In this document: positions 54,781 through 64,000 of the stretch, one piece after another
How the letters are laid out: each line of letters begins with the position of its first letter
How positions within the stretch are numbered: the first letter of the stretch is position 1
From: Isoperla grammatica
Taxonomy: Eukaryota; Arthropoda; Insecta; Plecoptera; Perlodidae
Length of the DNA stretch: 64,000 bases
Assembly (NCBI GenBank): GCA_945910005.1
Contig: OX246737.1
Coordinates: 81,875,477-81,939,476 of the forward strand
Reading direction: 5' to 3'
Made by a program: the position numbers and the translations under genes
The notes under the pieces: model-generated
What the model was told of the DNA's origin: nothing
What the model saw: the letters and a program-made list of their open reading frames with translations, nothing else
Database searches by the model: none

Positions 54781-56105
54781 CGAAGCTGGGTCCACAAGGG
54801 AACTCCACGATAATTGCTGATGACAACGGGGGGGTTTGAGAGTCGCCGCTAAAACAATAACCGGGGGTGGGGGGGGGGAGGGGCGAGGAGCAGCTCAGGG
54901 AAATACCACCAGGCAAACTTGCTCTGTGAACAGCAAACTAGAGTTGCGTTCTGCAAGGCAGGCGCAACTCAGCCGCTGAGTAACCCCGAGTGTTGGGGGG
55001 GGGGGGGGGGGGGGCTATGCCCACTGAATGATAAAAGTAACAGCCTTGTCCGCAATCGCCTCGGGCAGCACTCCCTCTTCGCAACCTCGATGCCACAGTG
55101 AGCCAGGAAACCTGCACCTCACTGTGGGGGGGGGGGGGGGGGACACTTGGGGGGGGGACCCAATGCTTCCGCGCAGCTGTTTGGGGTGCACAGCTGCGCT
55201 TCTGCGGGGACTGGGGGGCACCACCACCACACAGGGTATTAGCAGGAAGGAGGGTTTGAGGACGAGAGCAATACCAGCCTACTTTCCCTAAGAGGGGAGG
55301 GCTGCCTCCCACTCGCCTAGCCTCCTAACACCCTATCCTACGCACTGTGCGCGGGGAGCTCGCCTCTGATTGGCTTAGCCCACGCACAATGCTTTCTAAC
55401 CCGCCTGGTTACCTAACAGGCGTTCTATTGCCAAGACCGGCACCTCCACCAAGTCGCAAGACCCGGCGCCACCGAGATGGTGAAAACGGCGTCCCACGAT
55501 GTCGTCGTCCTACTTGGATGCTGCGGGGGAGCCACCTGATGAACACCACACCCTTTGGTGCCGCGCTTTTCCGTCACCTAGTGCTCCCAGGAGCACTTTT
55601 TACTTGGCGGGAATTCGATGGCCTTGAGAGCTGCAATCACCGAGGGCTTCGCCCGCCCGGCGGGAGATGGTCGCACTCTCGCTGCCGCCGCGCTCGCTGC
55701 CAGGGAGGTAGTCTTGCAAGCACTCCCTTGATGCGTACGCCTCGACGTCCCGAACACTCATGGATGAATGCGAATGGAGAATAGTGAATGAATGGTCGAA
55801 TGACCTCTCTTCGACGCTTCGTCTTATAACTGGAGGAGGTATGACGCTCTAGCCAATGGCGTGAGCCGGAAACGAACTCGCGCTCTGATTGGTGTGGTTG
55901 TTGTTTGATTGGTCCCGCGCCATACTCCTCGGTATGCGTCTCGGGGGTATGCTCCCCTGTTCAGGGATGTTGTCTAAAGTTGCCTGGAGACAAATGTTGC
56001 GCCTCTTGTCGATCTTGAGCCTAGGGGCGTGAGCTCGATGGTGGGTTCGTGCGACAGCTCCTCTGCTCCGCTCCTCTGCTCTCTCGGCTCCGTTCTACTG
56101 TTAAC
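54781..56105. other. G/C-run-rich region upstream of LINE-2
   Basis: Several long G runs (about 54866, 54995, 55127, 55149) probably belong to the LINE-2 5' UTR. They could form G-quadruplexes in DNA or RNA. A 145-codon + ORF (55347-55784) has no recognisable domain. No host gene identified. Confidence 0.4.
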
Positions 56106-56112
56106 ATCGACT

Positions 56113-56150
56113 CCAGAAGATGGCAGGAACGTACCTGCCGAAACGTTGAG
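56113..56150 (+). ncRNA. Weak hammerhead-ribozyme-like core
   Basis: CAGAAGA, then a stem GGCAGG/CCTGCC, then GAAAC resembles the conserved core CUGANGA-stem II-GAAA that occurs in some retroelement terminal regions. The second base is A, not U, and I cannot draw convincing stems I and III, so activity is unlikely. Confidence 0.15.
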
Positions 56151-56729
56151 TAAACCGGCTCTTTCCAGAACCAAGCACTCATCCGAGAGGGCTTGATGCC
56201 GCAAAGACGACATGCTTGTCACCTGGTAGCCATGAAAATCTACGAAGCAATATATATATTGCTTACACAACACATACTTATTAAAATAAAAAAAATAAAA
56301 ACAAAATGTATATATTACAAAACTTAACATATATATACACCAACAAATGATATTATAGAAACGTAGGCCTACTGATAGAAATAACATCGACAATGTATAT
56401 ACAGTATAAAAGAAAGCGTCTTATGTGGCCATTCCATTAGGTGTATGATTCTGTGTTTTCCCCAAAGCCTAGATGTACGTGAAATCAGAGCCTTGTCTGT
56501 GGACCTGCAGTAGTGTCTGCTTACACGCAGTAAGTCACACATTGTTGTATTCGAATGTCGTGTTGCTGATGATGCTGCTGGGAACTTTGAAAACAATTAG
56601 TATAGTTTTGTTGATGTTGCTGTTGTGAACTTTGAATGGAAAGTCATATTTAATGTGATTGTTATTATCACGTTATTGTACCTCCATTTGAATTCAAACG
56701 TCATAAAAGTATTTTTAAATAAAAAGCTT
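56151..56729. other. No recognised feature
   Basis: AT-rich, with short AT-microsatellite tracts near 56250-56290. Confidence 0.4.
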
Positions 56730-57540
56730 TGATATATCAAACAAAAAAGCAAAAATTTGCACACAAAAAAAGAAGGCAAAGCCTAAAACGTAGATCAACC
56801 GGAACTAACCAAAAATGGCACTTGCAAAAGTGTCCATTTCAAAAGAGGTTCAACATTTCAAGTGGTGATATGAAAAATGGGGCCAAGCCCATTATTTTGT
56901 TTACAATTAATATTACTTAATATAAGATAAATTTAAATAATAATTACAAAATTTAATCAATTTATTGAAACATTTCCGAGGTGAGAAAAACAAAATAAGC
57001 ATATTTCATATATTATAATTAAAAGTTTGGCCGATGAATTTGCATTCTCAGTTTGCGCTTCCAAATCCTGAATTGTTTCGTGAATAACACAAATTGATTA
57101 TGGTTTATTAACTCGATGAGTTATAACATTTATTGATTTATAGTACATAATATTAATAGAACATACCCCAAAGCAAAAGTACAAATTCATCGGCCAAGAA
57201 TTTAATTATAAATTGTTTTAAGTTTGTTTTTTCCCATCTCGAAATGTTTCAATAAATTAATTGAATTTTTAAATTGCTAATATACTTATCAAATAATAAG
57301 TAATATAAACATGTATGTATTTGTTTATTTCATAAATTTATATATTAATATATATTGTAATCAAGATAATGTGCTTGTCCACAATTTTAGATATCACCAC
57401 TTTAAATGTTGAGCCTCTTTTGAAATGGGCATTTTTGTGTGTCTTCGTTGGGTTTGTTCTGGATGATCTTCTACGTTTTGGACTTGGCAGTATTTTTTTC
57501 AATTGTTTGCCTTTCTGTTTGGTGTTGTTAAATTACTTAT
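56730..57540. repeat. Large imperfect palindrome (foldback-like), about 810 bp
   Basis: The left arm (56730-57080) is the inverse of the right arm (57170-57540). Matching pairs include TTTCAAAAGAGGTTCAACAT (about 56837) with its complement (about 57402), TTTGGCCGATGAATTTG (57026) with CAAATTCATCGGCCAA (about 57182), and GAAACATTTCCGAGGTGAG (56967) with its partner near 57238. The centre is near 57120. It has no coding capacity. Confidence 0.8.
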
Positions 57541-58436
57541 ATAATACTATGTAACTAACTACAAACTCTGCCTGATGACGGGTTCGTACCAACTGGGCTA
57601 CGAGTATGTGTAATTGGACTACGATTCGACTGGGCTACGATTTAGAAAAAGCTGGTCCACACAGATTTTTAAGACATACGATTTAAGGTTTAACGCGTAG
57701 TCGTAAAGTTGGATCATAGGAAACACGTACTGCCGTTCACACAAAGTTTTAGTTTTAAGACGTTGTTTTCATTGTTGTTTTTACAAACAACGTCTTAAAA
57801 CCTTATGCATTATGTCTTCAAAATCTGTGTAGACCAGCCTTAAGATCTTTCCCAACTGGGCTACGGTTTCAACTGAGGTACGATTCAACTCGGCCACGAT
57901 TATTTTTTTAGTCTTCCTAACTACGGTTCCAACTAAGCTACGACTCACTGTGCTACGATTCAACATTGCTACGATAATAGTGCATGCCCATCAGGACTAT
58001 GGTTCAAACTGATCTACGGTTCAAATGAGCTACGGTTCAACTGGGCTACGAGTACGTTGTGAGTGATTTACATAAAGATTAGTGGCCAAGCTGGGAATGA
58101 TGTGTACTCTTAACCCAGTTTGTCGTAGACCAGTGGAACCATAGCTCAGTTGAAACAGTAGCCTAGCTGGGAAAGATCTTACTTAATGGTAGGCCAGTTG
58201 GATTGTAGCCCAGTTGGTAGTAGCTATTTCTGACCGTAGCTCAGTTGGAGCCGTAGTCCAGTTGGGGACTGTCAAAGAATAATCGTAGCAGAGTTGCATT
58301 GTAGCTCATTTGAAATCGTAGCCCAGTTGAATCGTAGCGCAGATCGTAGAGTCGAACCATTTGGTTTATACATTGTTAGTTTGTTAAATCACTAATATAA
58401 TACTATGTAGCTAATTACAAATTCTGCCTCCTGATG
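57519..58436. repeat. ~60-bp direct repeat flanking a mirrored degenerate array
   Basis: 57519-57577 and about 58369-58436 share TATAATACTATGTA and CTGCCT...CTGATG. Between them lies an array of degenerate ~15-bp units. On the left (57590-58052) units read CTACGRTTCAACTGGG. On the right (58110-58360) they read the complement, CCCAGTTGAATCGTAG. So the array changes orientation at about 58085 between repeated flanks. Confidence 0.75.
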
Positions 58437-61400
58437 TTTTAAAACACCCCCAAACAACTGTCAACAATTTCAACTCCAACTGCGTCTGTGTGCGATGTTT
58501 TAGTTTAACTGTTGTCTCCGGCATGCGCCCACCCGCGCCGTCAAACACGCATGCCAAAGAATCGATATTTAGTTGTAAAACTGTAAAATGTATGACACAT
58601 ACAATGACCGCTTCATAAATAATAATGAATAGGTGGGGATGGGGATATTGTGTTGTTTCTCCGCTTATCGTTGTAAAAGATCAAGGTAAATGGCAATAAG
58701 GGTCGAATTTTACAATACAGCTACAATTGCAGGAAAAATATCATTTCAACCCGTTATTGAATGATTAAACTTGTTGGAACGTTAAGCATAGCACTAAATT
58801 CTTGTTACTTGCTTCATAAAACTACATAAGGAAATCTGACAATACTTGATGTGTGTTACTGTCTGACCCAGCACAAGTATTTGATCCCCTCGAATAGCTC
58901 TCGCCTCGCAAGAACAAAGTGTTTTTGTGCGTGTCATTGTTTTGGTGTATCAAAGAGAATTAAATTAATTACAACACTAGATAACTTTTCGTTTTTATTC
59001 ATCCAACAAACGTTGTCTTTTAAAGTGTGTACAAACTCACCTGCTTCTCACAAAAACAATTATTAAATTTTAGTCGCTAATAATTGCAAGCCACTCACTT
59101 TTGTGTCCGAAATACGCTAAAACAATTGGACCAATAGCCGACCATTGTATCGCTACAACGTACTTTGCATAACATAGAATGTACATTTTTACCATAAAGT
59201 TCTCTTCAAATAGAACAAAACTGAAATAGGAATATTCCATCAAGTTAGCGTTGGGAAGTTGCATGCACGGGGTCAATAAATGTGAATCAATACACTGGTA
59301 GGCTGCTGCGTGCCAAGGCTGTTGTGGCATTCTACTCTGGTCATCAAATATGCGCATACTTACATTTAGAAATGAATAGCAGTTGGTTATCGGCTGCTTT
59401 CAATATATAAGGATGCAAATATCTAGAATATACGTTTTAATTGAAAACACTATTAAACACTCCATATTAATAAGTAACAAATACTTGAATCTCACTGTTA
59501 ACGTCATCAGACAAATTTGAAAAGCTATAGTATAACTATATCCTTAATAGTCCTTTTATATATGTCACAACTGGAGGTTTTTTAAATATCCCTTGGGATG
59601 CTTTTAATTCACAATATTTATTAATTATATAAAAATACAATTCAATTTACGTCATTGCTAATGTTCTTTTTTGCTTTTAACGTTGCCAAACTGTTGGTTA
59701 TTTGACGTTGCAATTTACCAATGATTATCTCATTTCATTGTTTTAATTGCGTTATTTTAATTTAGAGATAATGTTTTGCCCGAATTCTTTTCTAGTTCAC
59801 AAATACGCTGGCAATAAAGGGACCGATTATTCGTCAAGACTGCAGCATTGGGGTGACACAGCTCATACCTGTTAGCTTACTCTATCTCTATTTACAAGCA
59901 ACTAACGACCTGTTTGATTACCAGGTGGTTTCCCTAGCAACTCCATTCTAGCACCAATAAAATTACAAACTCAGTTTTTTAAATACATTATTAGTAACCA
60001 CAAAGTTTGTATACGAGTTCCTTAATTTGATTTACGTGTTTTAATGTTTAAGAGTTCTTAGAAGCTTCATATCAGCAATGTACCGAAAATACTCCTAGAA
60101 TATTTGCTACATCTTTCTTGAGTTAGCTGTATAAGCTCTAGTTATAAGTTAAAGCTCGTATTTAAATGCACATTTACCGTTGTAAACGTATTTTAGTAAC
60201 ACAGTTCTTACACAAATGTAATGTACAAAAATGTATCTAGAATCTTAGGCCTACAACAATACATTCCTTGAGTGAAAATGCTTAACATTATTAGGCGAAT
60301 ATTTTAAGGTCGTTGATGAAGCTTAAATAAACTACATATATATCTTTCCATGCACATAATGCTTTGCTTTATTAAAAAGTGCAATGAGTTCTTAACCTAG
60401 AAATGTTAAAGATGTAATTGAACAGTTATGAATTAATGATATGCTAACACATTTGTCTCTTGTATCGATTGTTGCAAAAAAATACATGGATACTGTTTCT
60501 TTGTACGATAATGTAAGTTGTAGCTGAAAATCATACTAACAAGTGTTTGTTGTTTATAATGGGTAATACTTATGGGTTACAGGTTAATGAGTTTACACAC
60601 TTTGTATAGGTCAGCTTTAATTTTTGATAACATAAGTGCAGAACTGCATTATTATTTTGTAAATTAATCTAATTTATAAATAGTAAATGTTCAGGAACAG
60701 CTTGGATTTATATTTGTATGAAATAGTGAGATTACAAATAAAGTAGTTGTATATCTCTGCCTTTTTCTTTTTAAGGCTGATTATTTTACATTAAGTTCCT
60801 CAAAGCGAAAATCTATAGTATTAAATTTAACATTTGTGTAAGTAAAACATTATAGTAACATTTAAGAATCAAGCAGATGCATAAAACATATTTTTTAAAA
60901 TAACCTTATTTTGTGTTGTTATTCACTTTTATTTGCGTCGTCAAATCCAAGATAGTTTTCAGCGCATTATTGTTACCGTTTATTTAATGATCTTTGGCAA
61001 ATTCAGAATTGTTGTATTACAAAATGTTGGTTTTGATAACCATAAGGGTTTACTACAAAGTAGAAACTGGCAATAGTAGTTCATTTGCTATTCACCACTT
61101 ATTCGACGTTATTTGTTTGTCTATGCTATAGGTACACAGAGCGCACCACTTTTAAATTTATAATTCGGTAAAAAGGGTACATTTTACGTTTATTGAAAAT
61201 CTTTCGGGAATCCATTTGTGCCCACCACGTGTGTAAATCAACACACTAGTAATAATTAGCTTTCTGTTATTGATTCTTGTAAACTACGGTAGTCCTACCT
61301 CGAAACGATGTCGCGAAGTGCAAAGCTCACAGGGCTAATACACTTGGCGCTCGCACTACCCTCTTAACCGTTGCGTTCACTAGAGCGAACAAGAATGTCG

Positions 61401-62029
61401 TATTGGTATCAAGTATTGATCCAGCTGCTTCCAATCGAAGTCATTGACGTAAATGTTCGTCGAGTATTCCATGTCAGAAAGCTGTGGTTAGGAACTCCAA
61501 TGTCTAGTGACACGTGTAATTGAAATGTTTCAACGTTGCGACTACGTAAGATGCAACAAATGACCTAATTACAAATTAAATACATCCTCATCGGCGTACT
61601 ATTCATAAGAATAACATTCAGAACTTCAACAGTTCTCAGACGGTAGAAGGAAAAATCTCATACTGAGCTTTCTGTACGAAAATCTCAGGTATTGGATACA
61701 ATTCACCATATGACATCTTGCATAATATAATATATGTAATAACAAATGCCGCCATGTAGTTCGTGTGCTGGCTTAGGCGGTGTCGAAAAGGTGATTATTT
61801 CCCCGACTTGGAATGAAAAAACAATCTATGTAATGTAGGAGTCTAGTTTAAGAGGACTTGACTAAGTCTAAAATCATAGTGTCATTAACCTGCCAGCTGT
61901 GTTTGTGCAAACAATCTTGCGATAGGCCAACGATTGCTTGAGCTCCAAACTATTACATAACTGCGGTTTGCGTCAACATGTCTGAACACATCAACGTCAT
62001 AACAGCTCCTGCATTTGTTTTTTCCTGAG
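58437..62029. other. AT-rich intergenic DNA, no recognised gene
   Basis: 3.6 kb with only short open frames. A 95-codon minus frame at 59070-59357 has no domain. It probably is the 3' flank of the terminal host gene. Confidence 0.45.
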
Positions 62030-62617
62030 GACGTCACATTCAAATATCCTTGAGTTTCGAACACTTCGAGCGTGACCGCAGCACAGTGACGCCAACATGG
62101 GGTGTACCGCTCGCGTCACGGGTGAACCGGCGCTAGTCTTGGTCTACATCGACGTGTCTGGTATGAACTGATCACTGATGACGTCATATTCAAATACCCT
62201 TGAGTTTCGAACACTTCGAGCGTGACCGCAGCACAGTGACGCCAACATGGGGTGTACCGCTCGCGTCACGGGTGAACCGGCGCTAGTCTTGGTCTACATC
62301 GACGTGTCTGGTATGAACTGATCACTGATGACGTCATATTCAAATACCCTTGAGTTTCGAACACTTCGAGCGTGACCGCAGCACAGTGACGCCAACATGG
62401 GGTGTACCGCTCGCGTCACGGGTGAACCGGCGCTAGTCTTGGTCTACATCGACGTGTCTGGTATGAACTGATCACTGATGACGTCATATTCAAATACCCT
62501 TGAGTTTCGAACACTTCGAGCGTGACCGCAGCACAGTAACGCCAACATGGGGTGTACCGCTCGCGTCACGTGTGAACCGGCGCTAGTCTTGGTCTACATC
62601 GACGTGTCTGGTGTGAA
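62030..62617. repeat. 150-bp tandem repeat, four copies, derived from a gene 3' end
   Basis: Units start with GACGTCAYATTC at 62030, 62180, 62330 and 62480. They are almost identical. Each unit contains, on the minus strand, CAGTTCAYACCAGACACG followed by TCGATGTAG, the last codons and stop of the adjacent gene. The array therefore is a tandem expansion of the gene's terminal coding bases and 3' UTR. Confidence 0.95.
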
Positions 62618-62764
62618 CTGATCGTCCACTATTTCACTAACGCTGGGCAGATCAGATGATGACTTGGACTTGAGGGGTTCGTGGCCCCCAAATGTGCTCA
62701 ACGGACGCGGTATTGTTTGAATCTCTTCTGACAGTCTTCCCACCAACGACGGCAGAAGCCGGGG
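62594..62764 (-). CDS. Terminal exon of an unidentified host gene (56 codons + stop)
   Basis: It is preceded by a splice acceptor TTGATTGTGCAG (ending at 62765). The exon reads PRLLPSLVGRLSEEIQTIPR, then STFGGHEPLKSKSSSDLPSV and ends SEIVDDQFTPDTSM plus TAG (62594-62596). Ser- and Pro-rich, apparently a disordered C-terminal tail. It joins in phase with the exon at 63125-63240. I do not recognise the protein; the tail resembles regulatory tails of large signalling or channel proteins, but that is only an impression. Confidence 0.6.
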   Translation of the reverse strand, partial: PRLLPSLVGRLSEEIQTIPRPLSTFGGHEPLKSKSSSDLPSVSEIVDDQFTPDTSM

Positions 62765-63124
62765 CTGCACAATCAAGATAAAACCACTCATTACTCAACA
62801 GCAAGGTTAACAATTTCCCAAACAAGTAAAACGCAAAAAATAAAAAAGTAAAAAAAAATAAGGGCAGGAATTTAAATTAAAAGTCCCCCACTGCAAATCA
62901 CTTTAGTTACTGAGTGGGTAGACTCTAAATGTGAATGTGTTTATTTATTTAAGTTTTGTTATATATTTGCAAGTTAATGTACTACAACACTAGTGGTGAT
63001 TTGCCTTCCTGTCGTTATAATTTTCAAAGTTTCAGTTGTTTAACTCAAAAAGTAATGTTGCTCAATTTAAATTAATTGTGTAATCAGCTAATAGTAAAAA
63101 ATACAATAAAAGTTATAGTAATAC
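62765..63124 (-). other. Intron of the terminal host gene
   Basis: 360 bp, AT-rich, from donor CAG/GTATTA (63125/63124) to acceptor GTGCAG (62765). Nothing else recognised. Confidence 0.55.
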
Positions 63125-63240
63125 CTGCAGATGCGAGAGGAGGTCGGAGCTTCCAATAGTGGCCGCTCTGGGCAGCAGCGGTGCAGGCGCAATGATAGCG
63201 CGAGATGGCAACATGGGGAGGCTCAGCTCTGTGTCGTGAA
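63125..63240 (-). CDS. Internal exon of the same host gene
   Basis: 116 bp between acceptor CTACTTCCCGCAG and donor CTGCAG/GTATTA. Two bases complete an upstream codon, then 38 codons: HDTELSLPMLPSRAIIAPAP and LLPRAATIGSSDLLSHLQ. The donor leaves phase 0, which matches the next exon exactly. Two consensus splice sites with matched phase make this a likely real gene. Upstream exons are beyond the window. Confidence 0.6.
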
Positions 63241-63267
63241 CTGCGGGAAGTAGAAAACGTTTTTAAA

Positions 63268-64000
63268 AGATGAATCTACCCCCCCCCCCCCCCCCTGAAA
63301 AAACACTTTTGCTAGGAATTACTTGTAAATGTGTATGTATGACGTATGAAGTGTATACCTCCTCCCCCCCACTACCACAACTCCGACCGACCTCCGCGCG
63401 CTTCGTTCTGATTTCAGTCGAGTGGAGACTCTGGTCAAAGGAAGGTCACGCCCGACAAGGCACCGCTCCGCCTACTTGGTGTCATGTTTCCCTCCAATAC
63501 TTGGATTGCATCTGTACATTTGCGTTCTCAACTAATGTTGTGCGGTGCTAGGAGACAATTTCTTTGCGCAAATTACCTATCTAGACCCGTAAAGTAGTTA
63601 CGGCTGGACTGCGACACGAGCAAACTGGTGAGCTTTACGTCCGTGTACGTATTACACCAACACTCGAAAAGTTTTTTACGTATACTTAAGACTGCAAGCA
63701 TTTTAGGAAGATAAGGGTCGAGCGCATGATATGCTCTTTATTTCTTGTAGGTGACTCTTTTCATAATTAAGTTATGGAATAGTAAAAGCAGCATATACTC
63801 AAGTGCCTTTTCACTGGGACACAAAAAATTCATTAAAAAAAAGTGGTTACATAACTGTGTTTTAAAATTGTCTATCATCATTCCTAAGATAGCAACCTAT
63901 AGCATACTACATTTTCGTGTACTTGAAAAATATGGTCTAGAGGTGCTATTACATGAACGTAAAGACTTTTGAAGCTATCGGTACACGTAAAAAATAAAAG
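63268..64000. repeat. Dispersed repeat, inverted partner of 40190-40927
   Basis: It starts at the C-run 63281-63295 and continues to the window end in inverse match to the left copy, with scattered substitutions (for example ATTTGCGCAAAG versus CTTTGCGCAAAT). It lies in the intron upstream of the exon at 63125-63240. The frames 63270-63551 and 63751-63972 are non-coding repeat. Confidence 0.9.

Noticed and set aside
57590..58360. CTACGGTTCAA words as tRNA B-box or tRNA-derived SINE
   Set aside because: They lack an A-box at proper spacing and are part of a short tandem unit.
40190..64000. One 24-kb Polinton bounded by the inverted 735-bp repeats
   Set aside because: The interval lacks recognisable polymerase, integrase and ATPase genes and contains unrelated elements and host exons; independent insertions are simpler.

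Overview
This window looks like repeat-rich nuclear DNA of an arthropod, most likely an insect or another pancrustacean. Two things support this. A nuclear mitochondrial insertion keeps the order cox1 - trnL2(UUR) - cox2, which is typical of Pancrustacea. Two Jockey-type LINEs, two Ty3/gypsy elements, Harbinger-, TTAA- and hAT-type DNA elements and many satellite arrays are also present. No bacterial gene, rRNA or CRISPR array is visible. Ordinary host genes are almost absent: the clearest is the 3' end (two in-phase exons) of a minus-strand gene at 62.6-63.2 kb. A small two-exon secreted-protein gene at 44.7-45.1 kb is either host or mobile-element derived.

Layout. 0.35-1.5 kb: hAT-like non-autonomous element. 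2.0 and 6.5 kb: minisatellites. 9-16 kb: a LINE remnant with ATT tracts, apparently split by a 4.5 kb element with very long inverted arms (10.4-14.9 kb). 16.3-16.8 kb: second remnant of a cysteine-tailed, repeat-encoded protein. 18.4-24.0 kb: nearly complete but broken Jockey-like LINE facing a diverged copy of its own 5' end. 24.4-28.6 kb: 3'-truncated Ty3/gypsy element. 29.3-36.5 kb: mitochondrial insertion (cox1-trnL2-cox2-nad5) with cox1 cut by a young Ty3/gypsy element (213-bp LTRs with one difference, perfect 5-bp target duplication). 38.2-39.3 kb: about 30 copies of a 37-bp repeat. 40.2-40.9 kb: dispersed repeat found again, inverted, at 63.3-64.0 kb. 42.9-45.4 kb: a small cluster holding a broken Polinton/adintovirus-type capsid-like sequence, an unknown 199-codon ORF and the spliced secreted gene. 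48.0-48.9 kb: Harbinger-like element carrying a MADF exon, nested in a TTAA element. 49.0-54.8 kb: second Jockey-like LINE, split at its ORF1/ORF2 junction by another TTAA element. 56.7-58.4 kb: two unusual inverted structures. 62.0-62.6 kb: four 150-bp copies of the 3' end of the terminal host gene.

The elements do not act together as a pathway. They record layered insertions, and nesting gives relative ages: mitochondrial insertion before the gypsy in it; LINE before the TTAA element in it; TTAA element before the Harbinger element in it. The best candidates for something undescribed are the 42.9-45.4 kb cluster, the long-armed element at 10.4-14.9 kb, the mirrored degenerate array at 57.6-58.4 kb, and the gene tail expanded into a satellite at 62.0-62.6 kb. 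All recognitions are by eye; no database search was possible.
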